Assembly: GCA_030690945.1 (NCBI GenBank)
Contig: JAUYFM010000063.1
Coordinates: forward strand, 34,712 to 98,711
Length of the DNA stretch: 64,000 bases
DNA from: Smithellaceae bacterium
GTDB lineage: Bacteria; Desulfobacterota; Syntrophia; Syntrophales; Smithellaceae
Direction of reading: 5' to 3'
This document shows positions 40,707-49,602 of this stretch, piece after piece. Positions within the stretch are counted from its first letter, which is position 1; the number at the start of each line of letters is the position of its first letter. Position numbers and translations under genes: made by a program. A model generated the notes under the pieces. The model did no database searches. It had not been told where the DNA came from and saw only the letters and a list, made by a program, of their open reading frames with translations.

Positions 40707-42058
40707 TTTGACGGTTTCTCCTGGTTGGCGGGAGTCAGAATATTCATGGCGGAAATGTTGTCGAGCAAAGAGCCGGCCGCCGAATCAATATCTCTCAGCT
40801 CCTGTCCCGGTTGCAGGGTGGTAATAACCGCCTGTCCGATGATTTTCCGTCCTTCACGTCCTTGCAAATCTTTGGTCCGGATACCCCAGATGTTATGAAA
40901 AATCAGCGCTCGGCCGTCTTGCTGTCCGATATACAGCATCACATGGCCTTTGCGCCATAAAAGACTGAGGTAAGGAATACCCCTCTCCCGGATAATTTTT
41001 TCTTTTTGTTCGGGACGAAGGCCGGAAAGGTCGATATAAGTGCCTGCCTCTTTCACCTGGTCTTCCGAATGCCGCGGCAGCCAGATGCCGAAGACGGCGA
41101 AGAAATCGCGGGTCATGGAAGAACAGTCACGGTTGCCGTAAAGTCCGCCCCATCCATAGGGTTCGCCGATCATTTCATTGGCTATCTTTGCCGCATGGAC
41201 AGGATTGAAGCGCAACGGCTTTGCCGCAGCCGCAGCCGACGGGACAAAACCGCGTCTGATCACCGCTCGTCTGTTTTGATCAGCCACGGCAATCGACACT
41301 TGCATCCGGTCCGCTGAACTTTTCGTTAAAGGGAAAATGTGCCCTACCGACGTCCGAACAAGGAATAGCCCCTTTTCGTCCAGAACAGATGTATGATCGC
41401 GGATGATCACCGCATAGCGTCCTGATTCCCAGGTTTTGACAAATTCGTTGTCCACGGAAGCGAAATCTTCAACCGGAATCCAACCGTAAGTAAAGGAAGT
41501 CTCCACCAGCGCCCAGGACTTGTCCGCACTGAGCTGGCAAACAAAGATCGGCGTATTGGCGGGAACAGATGACCGCTGCAAATTATCAAACGGCCAGGCC
41601 GAGCTGTCACCGTCGGAGCTGTTAAAGTGGGGTGAATTGGTTGGCAATTCCCTTAAATTCGTATTTCTGGTCGTGATGCCGCGAGACAGGGCATTCGGGT
41701 AGTTATTCAAAGACGCTTTGCTTTCGAGTTTTTTCGCCCAGGAAGGCAGATGAAGCTTTTTATTTTCCCCGTAGCCGAACTTGAAAGTGTATTTCCTGAA
41801 ATCCTGCTGGACTCTTTCAGGCAGGGCATGAAAAGGACTGTTTTGATGCCATACGGAAAAGTAGATGGTGTTATAATCTTCTTCCATCCCTGCTTGACTT
41901 GCCGCAGTCAAAGGCTCTTCGCTTTGGACGCCGTCGGTAAAATAAGAAGCATGATCCTGACGTAATTTCCGGACATCCCGAATGGTATCCGGCGCGGCAA
42001 GACAACCTGATAAAATAAATAATAAAACAACGGACAGACTGAAAAATGTTTTCATCAT
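40703..42058 (-). CDS. NlpC/P60 lipoprotein with SH3 domains
   Basis: A 451-residue cell-wall hydrolase. The lipobox is in LLFILSGCLAA (Cys19), so it is anchored to a membrane. The middle contains SH3-like segments (IFVCQLSADKSWALVETSF and neighbouring region). The C-terminal NlpC/P60 domain has catalytic Cys in YGNRDCSSMTRDFF, His in WRKGHVMLYIG and a third polar residue in IIFHNIWG. This arrangement is typical of gamma-D-glutamyl-diamino acid endopeptidases that cut peptidoglycan stem peptides. AAAGGATGCC precedes the start. It is co-translated with truA. Confidence 0.88.
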   Translation of the reverse strand: MMKTFFSLSVVLLFILSGCLAAPDTIRDVRKLRQDHASYFTDGVQSEEPLTAASQAGMEEDYNTIYFSVWHQNSPFHALPERVQQDFRKYTFKFGYGENKKLHLPSWAKKLESKASLNNYPNALSRGITTRNTNLRELPTNSPHFNSSDGDSSAWPFDNLQRSSVPANTPIFVCQLSADKSWALVETSFTYGWIPVEDFASVDNEFVKTWESGRYAVIIRDHTSVLDEKGLFLVRTSVGHIFPLTKSSADRMQVSIAVADQNRRAVIRRGFVPSAAAAAKPLRFNPVHAAKIANEMIGEPYGWGGLYGNRDCSSMTRDFFAVFGIWLPRHSEDQVKEAGTYIDLSGLRPEQKEKIIRERGIPYLSLLWRKGHVMLYIGQQDGRALIFHNIWGIRTKDLQGREGRKIIGQAVITTLQPGQELRDIDSAAGSLLDNISAMNILTPANQEKPSK

Positions 42059-42278
42059 AAAGGCATCCTTTAATTGATAACCTTATATAATCTTTTTTTA
42101 TAATTCAGGCAAGATAAACGGTTTGTGCTTTTCATAATCATTTTCTTTTGCATTCTAAGGGATTTCGTGTAAATTACAACCATGACGCCTTGGGCACTTG
42201 ATAAATTTGTAGTATAAGAAAATGAAGGCTGGTATAAGACACTAAACTACTTCAACATTCACGAAAGGAGCAAGACTT

Positions 42279-42764
42279 ATGATCGCCATCAGTGTTCTGA
42301 AAAAATTTGCTTTTTTGAAAGATTTCACCAATGATCAACTGATCAAGCTGGAGTCATTGGCCAATGAGGAAAACTATCAGGCAGGTACACAGCTCTATTC
42401 CAACGGTGATGCGGCCCGCTGCCTTTATTTACTCCAGGAAGGGAAAGTTGCCCTTTTCATGGATAACTACATGGGGCCGGGCAAACCGCCCATGCAGGTG
42501 ACGATTGATATGGTCACCAAGGGGGAATCCATGGGCTGGTCGGCTGTGGTGGAGCCGTTCATCTATACGCTTGGCGCCCGTTGCCTTGAGGATACCAAGC
42601 TGATTGCGTTTGACTCCTTTAAACTGCGAGAGATGATGGATGAAGACTGTGCCTTGGGTTTCAAAATCATGCAGTCCACCGCCAAGGTGATTTCCACGCG
42701 TCTGACGCATACCCGGATCATTCTGGTGGGTGAGCGCGGTCTTTCCACGCTGACCGAGTATTAA
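42279..42764 (+). CDS. Cyclic-nucleotide-binding domain protein without DNA-binding domain
   Basis: A 161-residue protein consisting of one Crp-type effector-binding barrel (about residues 8-125, starting FLKDFTNDQLIKLESLA) and a C-terminal helix. There is no helix-turn-helix, so it is not a classic Crp/Fnr regulator. The phosphate-binding cassette is degenerate (no clear RxA-type Arg), so ligand binding is uncertain. A GAAAGGAG site precedes ATG. It is 27 bp before the ferritin-like gene and leads a group of genes with redox and amine functions; it may sense or transmit a nucleotide signal by protein contacts. Confidence 0.78.
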   Translation: MIAISVLKKFAFLKDFTNDQLIKLESLANEENYQAGTQLYSNGDAARCLYLLQEGKVALFMDNYMGPGKPPMQVTIDMVTKGESMGWSAVVEPFIYTLGARCLEDTKLIAFDSFKLREMMDEDCALGFKIMQSTAKVISTRLTHTRIILVGERGLSTLTEY

Positions 42765-42791
42765 TCAACAATATGCAAGGTGGGGCGGAAT

Positions 42792-43259
42792 ATGAAAAAA
42801 GAAAATTTTAACGCAATCATTGAAAAAGCGATCGCCAATGAAGAAGAGGCCAACTGGTTTTATCTCAAACTGGCGGACAGGGTAACGGATAAATCGGCCA
42901 AGGACACTCTGCTTTATCTGGCAAAAGAAGAAATGGGCCATAAGAATAATCTGATCCGCTACCGGCAGGAAAGCTTGATCAATAATGCCACAAATATTGA
43001 AGAGGTTCCCGATTGCAAGGTGGCCGAATTCGTTTCCTCCCCCGGCATTCAGTACAATATGGACAGCAAGGACGCCTATCTGCTGGCGGCCGCCCGCGAG
43101 CTGAATTCCTACAACCTTTACATAGGCATGGCGTCTGTGCATCCGGAAGGGGAAATCAGAAATATGCTTCTGAAAATGGCCAATGAAGAACTCAAACATA
43201 AAGAGAAGGTGGAATATTTATACTCCAATACGGCGTTTGTTCAGACCGATGGAGGATAG
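42792..43259 (+). CDS. Ferritin-like diiron (rubrerythrin-type) protein
   Basis: A 155-residue four-helix protein. The diiron ligands can be traced as E in NEEEANWFYLKL, ExxH in KEEMGHKN, E in AARELNSYNLY and ExxH in NEELKHKEK. It lacks the C-terminal rubredoxin domain of full rubrerythrins. Family members reduce peroxide or store iron in anaerobes. ATG 42792 is used; a GTG at 42780 is possible. It is sandwiched between a cyclic nucleotide-binding protein and arginine decarboxylase, with gaps of 27 and 58 bp. Confidence 0.85.
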   Translation: MKKENFNAIIEKAIANEEEANWFYLKLADRVTDKSAKDTLLYLAKEEMGHKNNLIRYRQESLINNATNIEEVPDCKVAEFVSSPGIQYNMDSKDAYLLAAARELNSYNLYIGMASVHPEGEIRNMLLKMANEELKHKEKVEYLYSNTAFVQTDGG

Positions 43260-43317
43260 CGCAGATTCTCCCCCCTAAAAAAATTAATCCGCCCACACAG
43301 GCGAAAAGGAGATGACC

Positions 43318-43866
43318 ATGCAGGATTTTGTCCCCAAAAAGATTTTTTTCACCAAAGGCGTGGGCACGCACAAGGATGAATTGCATTCCTTTGAGCGTGC
43401 CTTGCGCAATGCCGGTATTGAGAAATGCAATTTAGTCCAGGTGTCCAGTATTTTTCCTCCCGGCTGTAAAATGATCCCCAAGTCGCAGGGCCTCAAATCA
43501 CTGGTGCCGGGCGCCATTACCTACTGCGTGATGAGCCGCTGTTGCAGCAATGAACCCAAACGGCTCCTGGCCGCGTCGGTCGGCTGCGCGATCCCCGCGG
43601 ATAAATCATCGTATGGCTATATCAGCGAGCATCATGCCTACGGCATGACGGAAAAACAAACCGGCGACCATGCCGAAGATCTGGCCGCGGCCATGCTGGC
43701 ATCCACGCTGGGAATTGATTTCAATGTGGATGAGAGCTGGGACGAAAAAAAAGAAATTTTTAAAATCAGCGGTAAAATTGTCCGGACGCTAAATGTAACC
43801 CAGTCAAAAATCTGCATGGATAATAATTACACCACTGTGGTCGCCGCCGCCGTTTTTGTTTTCTGA
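43318..43866 (+). CDS. Pyruvoyl-dependent arginine decarboxylase
   Basis: A 182-residue PvlArgDC family protein. The self-cleavage site VSSIFPPG is present at LVQVSSIFPPGCK; cleavage between the two Ser residues makes the pyruvoyl group. The conserved segments AASVGCAIPADKSSYGYISE and GDHAEDLAAAMLA follow. It converts arginine to agmatine, the first step of polyamine synthesis or part of an acid/arginine route. Start ATG 43318 is set by AGGAG six bases upstream. Histidine or aspartate decarboxylase activity is less likely. Confidence 0.9.
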   Translation: MQDFVPKKIFFTKGVGTHKDELHSFERALRNAGIEKCNLVQVSSIFPPGCKMIPKSQGLKSLVPGAITYCVMSRCCSNEPKRLLAASVGCAIPADKSSYGYISEHHAYGMTEKQTGDHAEDLAAAMLASTLGIDFNVDESWDEKKEIFKISGKIVRTLNVTQSKICMDNNYTTVVAAAVFVF

Positions 43867-43905
43867 CGGAAATTATCGGCGTTTAAAGCGAGGGACTGAT
43901 TAACT

Positions 43906-44766
43906 ATGAAAAAGGAAATACCTGAATTAAAGATGCAAGATGTGGGCGGCGCTGAGCTGCCCTATCTTTATTATGAGGGTGGCCCCCGTCAGATTCTTTT
44001 CGCGCATGCCACCGGATTTCTGCCCTGGCTGTGGCATCCGATCATTGAAGAATTTATTCCTCAATATTCAGCATGGGCGCCGTACATTTGCAACTATCGC
44101 TCGTGTGAGCCGGAAAAAGGCGGCTTGAGCTGGAATGTGATCGCCCAGGATCTTTCCACCTTTTGCCACGGGCAGAAAATTGAAAAACCCATACTGGTCG
44201 GGCATTCGATGGGCGCGACGGTGTTGACGATTGCCGCTTCCGCTTATGGCGTGAAGCCGCGCGGCATGATCCTCATAGAGCCGATCTTCCTGCCGGATGA
44301 ATTTTATAAGACGGAAATCAGCCTGAAAGACCATCCGCTGGCCTCCAAGTCGATTAAAAGGGTTAATCACTGGCAAAGTGAAACTGAAGCCATGGCCTAT
44401 TTGAAATCGCGTTCATTCTTTTCGGACTGGGACGAAGAAGTCCTGAATCTTTATATGCAGTATGGTATGGAAAAACAGCAGGCAGGCGATATGCGCCTGA
44501 CTTGCACGCCGGAAAGCGAGGCCGCCATGTTCATGGGCGGCTGGAGCCGTGACCCCTGGCCGCTTCTCACAGAGATCGAATGTCCCGTGCTGGTGATTGA
44601 AGGAGAAAAAAGCCCTAACATAGGCTTGGTGGATATAAAAAAAGCTGTTTCACTCCTGCCGCAGGGGAGATACGGGTCGGTTGCTGAAGCCGGACATTTA
44701 ATTCCTATGCAAAAACCGGCGGAAATTGCCGGGATTATCAAAGAATTCATTGCCAAGCTGCCCTGA
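43906..44766 (+). CDS. Alpha/beta hydrolase
   Basis: A 286-residue alpha/beta hydrolase. The nucleophile elbow is VGHSMGATVL (Ser about residue 103), the oxyanion region is HATGFLPWLWHP and the catalytic His is in EAGHLIPMQ. It may be an esterase or thioesterase; the closest general type is the epoxide hydrolase/haloperoxidase-like group. It lies 39 bp after the arginine decarboxylase and is the last plus-strand gene of this group. The substrate is unknown. Confidence 0.83.
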   Translation: MKKEIPELKMQDVGGAELPYLYYEGGPRQILFAHATGFLPWLWHPIIEEFIPQYSAWAPYICNYRSCEPEKGGLSWNVIAQDLSTFCHGQKIEKPILVGHSMGATVLTIAASAYGVKPRGMILIEPIFLPDEFYKTEISLKDHPLASKSIKRVNHWQSETEAMAYLKSRSFFSDWDEEVLNLYMQYGMEKQQAGDMRLTCTPESEAAMFMGGWSRDPWPLLTEIECPVLVIEGEKSPNIGLVDIKKAVSLLPQGRYGSVAEAGHLIPMQKPAEIAGIIKEFIAKLP

Positions 44767-44805
44767 AATTTATTCCGCCGCAGATTTCAAGTCTATGCAG
44801 AAGTC

Positions 44806-45297
44806 TTATTTAATGTTCTCATCCACCCATGATTCATGAGAATGCAGAATCTTCCAACCATCCCGCTCTTTTTTCCAAAGCATCGTAAATGCATGCTTGA
44901 CATTAATATTTTTTCCACTTTTCAACACGATCTGGGTCTTTTCATCACTGGTCAGCAAGGCCAGGTTTGGAGTAAGTGCCGTCACTCGCACGTCGAGAGG
45001 TTCAACCTGCATACGCTCTCTCATCGAGAAATAATTTGTTATGGCATCCACCCATGTACTTCGCTTGGTATAAGAATCCGCACTCGCGATTGCTGATAAA
45101 AACTCATCTTTGCTGTAATAATTGGACCAGGCGCCGGCATTTAATTGGTTGACTGCCGAGACCAGTTGATTGAACTGAGCCTTTACCTCTTTTTGAATCG
45201 TTTCTTTTTCCGTCTCTGTGAAGGTTTGTTGTTGCTGCCCGCAACCCAAAAGAAGAACCAGAAAGACAACCAACGTGATGTGATAAAATGATTTCAT
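44806..45297 (-). CDS. NTF2/SnoaL-like lipoprotein
   Basis: A 163-residue protein with a lipoprotein signal (VFLVLLLGCGQQQQ, Cys19). The rest is a single NTF2-like (DUF4440) domain of the SnoaL/ketosteroid isomerase fold, with YYSKDEFLSAIASAD and KKERDGWKILHSHESW as its end. No catalytic residue can be named, and such domains often only bind ligands. AAAGGAACTGATT precedes the start. It is 23 bp after the DUF4239 gene and probably co-transcribed with it. Confidence 0.75.
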   Translation of the reverse strand: MKSFYHITLVVFLVLLLGCGQQQQTFTETEKETIQKEVKAQFNQLVSAVNQLNAGAWSNYYSKDEFLSAIASADSYTKRSTWVDAITNYFSMRERMQVEPLDVRVTALTPNLALLTSDEKTQIVLKSGKNINVKHAFTMLWKKERDGWKILHSHESWVDENIK

Positions 45298-45320
45298 AAT
45301 CAGTTCCTTTCATTTATGAT

Positions 45321-46115
45321 TTAAAGTGAACTCATTAGGGTTTTCAAGACATTTCTGAAAACATCCGCTTTGATGCTGATGTCGCCTATAAAAGGATAGT
45401 CGAGAGCGATGACCGTAAAGAGGGCAATAGCTATCATCGCCGCCAGCATCGATGTCATGATGAGCTGTGGAACGAAGTTTTCCGTTCCAAAGAACAGCAT
45501 AAACGAGACAGTGATTATACCTCCAATAATCAGAACAAAATAAAGAATGGGATGAATTCCCGAATTAGCCTCATGAAGGCGCATCCGCCTCATTTCAAAT
45601 GATTCATTCAATTTTTTAACAGACTCCGCAAAGAAGATTTTTTGCGTCTCATTTTTGGGTATATAGCTGCTGAAAAGGCGCCATATTTCATCCTGAGACT
45701 GCTGGACATTCTGACTTCTCTCTCCCTTGGACATGATCTGCCACTCATCATTTATTATAAAATTTACATAATCTATTAGATTTTTTTTCAGCTCATTGCG
45801 GAAGGAGGCCGGCAGTGGTCTGGTATCCCTGTAGACAGAAGCAATGTAATTAGCTTCTCTGGTCACATTTTTCTCCGCCTCATCATAATTCTGCCATGTT
45901 GCGATTACTAAAAAAGCTAGCATTACTGCATAGATAACGCCAAGAGTTGCGAAAATGAATCCGGCCACGTCATTATGGAGTTTGAACTTCTGTGGAGGAT
46001 GAAATGCACGAACAACATACAAACCGATAATAGAAACAATAACATATAGGAAGACAATAATAATGCCGAGAATGACAGTAGGGATATTTAAAAGCAACAA
46101 TTGAATAAAAGACAT
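45321..46115 (-). CDS. DUF4239 membrane protein
   Basis: A 264-residue protein with two N-terminal transmembrane helices (about residues 8-35 and 48-72), a long cytoplasmic or periplasmic helical stretch and two more helices at about 190-240. The sequence VAGFIFATLGVIYAVMLAFL and REANYIASVYRDTRPLP match DUF4239, a family distantly resembling bestrophin channels. Function is not established. It leads the NTF2-like lipoprotein gene; AATAAGGAGCC precedes the start. Confidence 0.82.
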   Translation of the reverse strand: MSFIQLLLLNIPTVILGIIIVFLYVIVSIIGLYVVRAFHPPQKFKLHNDVAGFIFATLGVIYAVMLAFLVIATWQNYDEAEKNVTREANYIASVYRDTRPLPASFRNELKKNLIDYVNFIINDEWQIMSKGERSQNVQQSQDEIWRLFSSYIPKNETQKIFFAESVKKLNESFEMRRMRLHEANSGIHPILYFVLIIGGIITVSFMLFFGTENFVPQLIMTSMLAAMIAIALFTVIALDYPFIGDISIKADVFRNVLKTLMSSL

Positions 46116-46158
46116 TTTTGGCTCCTTATTTAGTCTGTTCTTCGTGATCGATTTATTT

Positions 46159-46239
46159 AATCCCGCTGTTGCGGGACGAGCGTTAATTCTTCGCAGCGAG
46201 CTCGCAATATAATGACGTTCATTTCATACCTCGACAGCA
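46159..46239 (-). repeat. Dispersed repeat, copy 6 (minus orientation, truncated)
   Basis: Reverse-oriented copy lying between the DUF4239 gene and methylmalonyl-CoA mutase. It runs from the AACA-loop hairpin to the central ATGAACGTCAT dyad, but the outer CCTCGCGAGCTCGC arm is lost, leaving about 81 bp. Confidence 0.88.
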
Positions 46240-46270
46240 TAGGAATGGCAAGACCGTTCCCTTCTTTGTT

Positions 46271-48403
46271 TTATAGGTACTTTTCTTCCAGCAACTGCAG
46301 CACTTTGTCCGCCGAGTCGGTAACGGCTGTGCCCGGCCCGAAGATACCTTTGACGCCTCGGGAATACAGGAAGTCATAATCCGCGGGGGGAATCACGCCG
46401 CCGACAACCACGAGAATATCCGTACCGCCCATTTTTTTCAAATTTTCTATCAGCTGAGGAACAAGGGTCTTGTGTCCCGCGGCAAGGCTCGATACGCCCA
46501 CCACATGCACATCGTTTTCGATGGCCATTTTGGCCGCTTCTTCCGGGGTTTGAAACATCGGACTGATATCCACATCAAAGCCGATATCTGCATAGGCGGT
46601 AGCAACGACTTTGATCCCCCGGTCATGACCATCCTGCCCCATTTTGGTCACCAGTTGCCGGGGACGGCGGCCTGTTTTCGTGAGAAACTTCTCTGTCCGT
46701 CCGCGCAATGCGTTGATGACTTCACTGTCCCCGTATTCCGAGGCATAAGCGCCGGAGATGACGTGCGTGGTCGCGACATAGCGACCGAATACTTTTTCCA
46801 TGGCATCGGATACTTCCCCCACGGTCGCCCTCAGTCTTACCGCTTCAATTGACGCGGCCAACAGGTTGCCGCCCTTCTTGGCCATGTTTGTAATCTTCTC
46901 CAGGGCTTTTTGCACAGCCGCATTGTCGCGTTTGGCCTTGATGTCCTTGAGGCGCGCGATCTGCTCGTCGCGGACGCTGCCGGGAATATCCAATACTTCA
47001 ATCGGTGTTTCTTCTTTGACTTTGTATTTGTTGACGCCGACGATGGTGTCTTTGCCCTGGTCGATCCTGGCCTGGCGGCGGGCGGAGGATTCTTCGATGC
47101 GCAGTTTCGGCATGCCGGTTTCAATGGCGCGCGCCATGCCGCCCAGTTCTTCGATCTCATCCATGATTTTCTGGGCTTCCCGGATAATCGATGCCGTTAA
47201 AGATTCGACATAGTAGGAACCGCCGAGGGGATCGACCACATGGCAGATCTGCGACTCCTCCTGGATAATGATCTGTGTGTTGCGGGCGACCCGTGAGGAG
47301 AGCGGCGTGGGCAGGCTCACCGCCTCGTCAAAGGAGTTGGTATGCAGCGACTGTGTGCCGCCGAGCGCCGCTGCCAGCGCTTCCAGCGTGGTGCGGATAA
47401 TGTTGTTGTAGGGATCCTGCTGGGTCAGGCTCCAGCCGGATGTCTGCACATGCGTGCGCAGAACGCAAGACCGGGGATTCGTCGGATAAAATTCGCCAAC
47501 GATTTTATGCCACAGATAGCGCGCCGCGCGCAGCATGGCGATCTCCATGAAGAAGTTCATGCCCACGCCGAAAAAGAAAGAAAGCCTCGGCGCAAAATCG
47601 TCAATCTTCAGGCCGCCGTCAATAGCCGCGCGGATGTATTCCTTGCCGTCGGCCAATGTGAAGGCCGCCTGTAAAACAGAATCCGCGCCCGCCTCCATGA
47701 TATGATAACCGCTGATGGAAACGGTGTTGTAACGCGGCATATTTTTTGAGCAGTAGGAAATAATATCGGAGACCACCCGCATCGAGGGACGCGGCGGATA
47801 AATATAAGTATTGCGGGTCAGAAATTCTTTGAGAATGTCGTTCTGGATGGTGCCGGCCAGCAGCTTTTGCTCGACGCCCTGCTCCTCTGCGGCCACGATA
47901 TATCCGGCCAGAACAGGCAGCACAGCGCCGTTCATCGTCATCGAGACCGAGACTTTATCCAGGGGAATCTTATCGAAAAGGATTTTCATATCTTCAACAG
48001 AATCAATCGCCACGCCAGCTTTGCCGACGTCACCCGCGACGCGGGGATGATCGGAATCGTAACCCCGGTGCGTGGCCAAATCAAAAGCCACGGACAAACC
48101 CGTTTGCCCGGCGGACAGATTTTTCCGGTAAAACTCGTTCGATTCACGGGCTGTGGCAAATCCCGCGTACTGGCGGATGGTCCAGGGCTGGTTGGCATAC
48201 ATGGTGGCCGACGGCCCCCGTAGATACGGGGCAAGACCGGGAAGGGTGTTGACGGTATCCAACCCCTCCAGGTCTTCAGCGGTGTAGATGGGCTTAATAA
48301 CAATACCTTCCGGTGTTTCCCAGTTGAGGGATTCCAAGGGTCTTTCTTTTAACTCTTTGACTGCCGCCTCTTTCCATTTCTTCATTTGAACATGCTTGGA
48401 CAC
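46271..48403 (-). CDS. Methylmalonyl-CoA mutase, catalytic subunit
   Basis: A 710-residue adenosylcobalamin enzyme. The N-terminal TIM barrel has [20 protein letters not shown] with the active-site Tyr region. The C-terminal B12-binding domain carries GQDGHDRG (DxHxxG) near residue 590, where His binds cobalt. Length equals that of homodimeric or catalytic mutases. It isomerises methylmalonyl-CoA and succinyl-CoA in propionate metabolism, and is central in propionate-degrading syntrophs. It starts with GTG behind AAGGAGATCACC. No small subunit, MeaB chaperone or epimerase gene lies next to it in the window. Confidence 0.96.
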   Translation of the reverse strand: MSKHVQMKKWKEAAVKELKERPLESLNWETPEGIVIKPIYTAEDLEGLDTVNTLPGLAPYLRGPSATMYANQPWTIRQYAGFATARESNEFYRKNLSAGQTGLSVAFDLATHRGYDSDHPRVAGDVGKAGVAIDSVEDMKILFDKIPLDKVSVSMTMNGAVLPVLAGYIVAAEEQGVEQKLLAGTIQNDILKEFLTRNTYIYPPRPSMRVVSDIISYCSKNMPRYNTVSISGYHIMEAGADSVLQAAFTLADGKEYIRAAIDGGLKIDDFAPRLSFFFGVGMNFFMEIAMLRAARYLWHKIVGEFYPTNPRSCVLRTHVQTSGWSLTQQDPYNNIIRTTLEALAAALGGTQSLHTNSFDEAVSLPTPLSSRVARNTQIIIQEESQICHVVDPLGGSYYVESLTASIIREAQKIMDEIEELGGMARAIETGMPKLRIEESSARRQARIDQGKDTIVGVNKYKVKEETPIEVLDIPGSVRDEQIARLKDIKAKRDNAAVQKALEKITNMAKKGGNLLAASIEAVRLRATVGEVSDAMEKVFGRYVATTHVISGAYASEYGDSEVINALRGRTEKFLTKTGRRPRQLVTKMGQDGHDRGIKVVATAYADIGFDVDISPMFQTPEEAAKMAIENDVHVVGVSSLAAGHKTLVPQLIENLKKMGGTDILVVVGGVIPPADYDFLYSRGVKGIFGPGTAVTDSADKVLQLLEEKYL

Positions 48404-48529
48404 GGTGATCTCCTTAGAAACTATTTTTTTATCAAGCGTTTTCGTCTCCGGAATGATTATCCAGCATCAAAAACCTGATATGATTTATCGTATAGATCAT
48501 ACTCCATCAGATAATTTTGTGCAATATTT

Positions 48530-48681
48530 AGACAGAATAATGTCTGACTACTTTTTTGTATACTTTGTTATGAATATTAGGGACATGGGTTTTCTTGGCC
48601 GGGATCCCGGCCGCCATGGGAATCCCGGTACCGATATCCACGACCGAATGATCGTGAATCTGCCGGGCGATAATTAATGCG
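48530..48681 (-). pseudogene. Remnant of family I CoA-transferase beta subunit (GctB-like)
   Basis: On the minus strand, directly after the stop of the acyl-CoA synthetase subunit, an uninterrupted frame reads ALIIARQIHDHSVVDIGTGI, then PMAAGIPAKKTHVPN, then diverges into a tail without homology and ends at a TAA. The pattern ARxI.DG..V.GTGIPxAA.xAKKTHAPN is the N-terminal part of glutaconate CoA-transferase-type beta subunits. There is no start codon and the catalytic part is missing. It indicates a deleted CoA-transferase gene. Confidence 0.5.
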
Positions 48682-49362
48682 TCAGGATGCGAGTACAATC
48701 AGCGCGTCCACGGCAACGGGTTTGCCGTCACGGCGAATCTTGAGGGGATTGATGTCGATCTCAGCAATGGATTCGTATTGAAGGCCGATTGCTCCCACCG
48801 CCACGAGAATCTTTGCCAGAAGCTCCGTATCGACCGCCTCTTCTCCGCGAAAGGGCTTTAAAATATCATGGGCTCGAATCCCCGACATCATGTCCTTTGC
48901 ATCGTACAGGGTGAGAGGAGCAATCCGGAAAACGGTGTCTTTCAATATCTCGGTTAAAACTCCCCCGAGACCGAACATCACCGCCGGTCCGAATGAGGGG
49001 TCGCGAGTCAGGCCACAGACGAGTTCCCGGGCGCCCACAATCATTTCTTGCACGGACAGGCGCTCACATCCCGGAATCGCCAGAAGCCGCCGGCCTTCGG
49101 ATAGGATCTCCTCTTCATTCTTCACATTTAACACAACGCCGCCTGCTTCAGTTTTGTGCGCCAGTTTCTCTCCCGATGCCTTAAGAACAACGGGGAATCC
49201 CATCTTGAGAGCTTCCGCAACCGCGGCATCCGCTGAAGATGCCAGAACCTCCCGGCATACGGGAACACCAAAAGCGGCAAGAAACAATTTGGAATCATAT
49301 TCATTCAGGGCCTTTTGGCCGCGGGATTTCGCATTCTGAATTAGAGAGTTGGGATCAATCAT
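48682..49362 (-). CDS. ADP-forming acyl-CoA synthetase, ATP-grasp (beta) subunit
   Basis: A 226-residue ATP-grasp_5 protein. EYDSKLFLAAFGVPVCREVL begins the subunit, GFPVVLKASGEKLAHKTEAG is the nucleotide-binding loop and the end has EIDINPLKI, a metal-binding signature. It transfers phosphate between the alpha-subunit histidine and ADP, recovering energy from acyl-CoA as ATP. It lies divergently 240 bp from the alpha subunit gene rather than next to it in tandem. AGGTGCCATACA precedes ATG. Confidence 0.9.
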   Translation of the reverse strand: MIDPNSLIQNAKSRGQKALNEYDSKLFLAAFGVPVCREVLASSADAAVAEALKMGFPVVLKASGEKLAHKTEAGGVVLNVKNEEEILSEGRRLLAIPGCERLSVQEMIVGARELVCGLTRDPSFGPAVMFGLGGVLTEILKDTVFRIAPLTLYDAKDMMSGIRAHDILKPFRGEEAVDTELLAKILVAVGAIGLQYESIAEIDINPLKIRRDGKPVAVDALIVLAS

Positions 49363-49602
49363 TGTATGGCACCTCAGACTGTGATTATTTTTATCATGTC
49401 GTTTCTTATTTTAAAAAATACCGGCCTGTCAATCTTTATTGTTAAAAATTTTCGGATGCATTCTTGAATAATAGGAGATTATCTGGTAACGACCTTGCGT
49501 AACGATGTTTCTCTTGATCATCATATGCGAGGAATATTGTATTTTTTTGCGGGAATACTTTAAAAATAGTCTGAGCATCAATCGATTTGAGAAGGGAAAG
49601 AA

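Noticed and set aside
48396..48677. 93-codon plus-strand frame
   Set aside because: Part of it is antisense to a CoA-transferase-like remnant that makes better protein sense on the minus strand.
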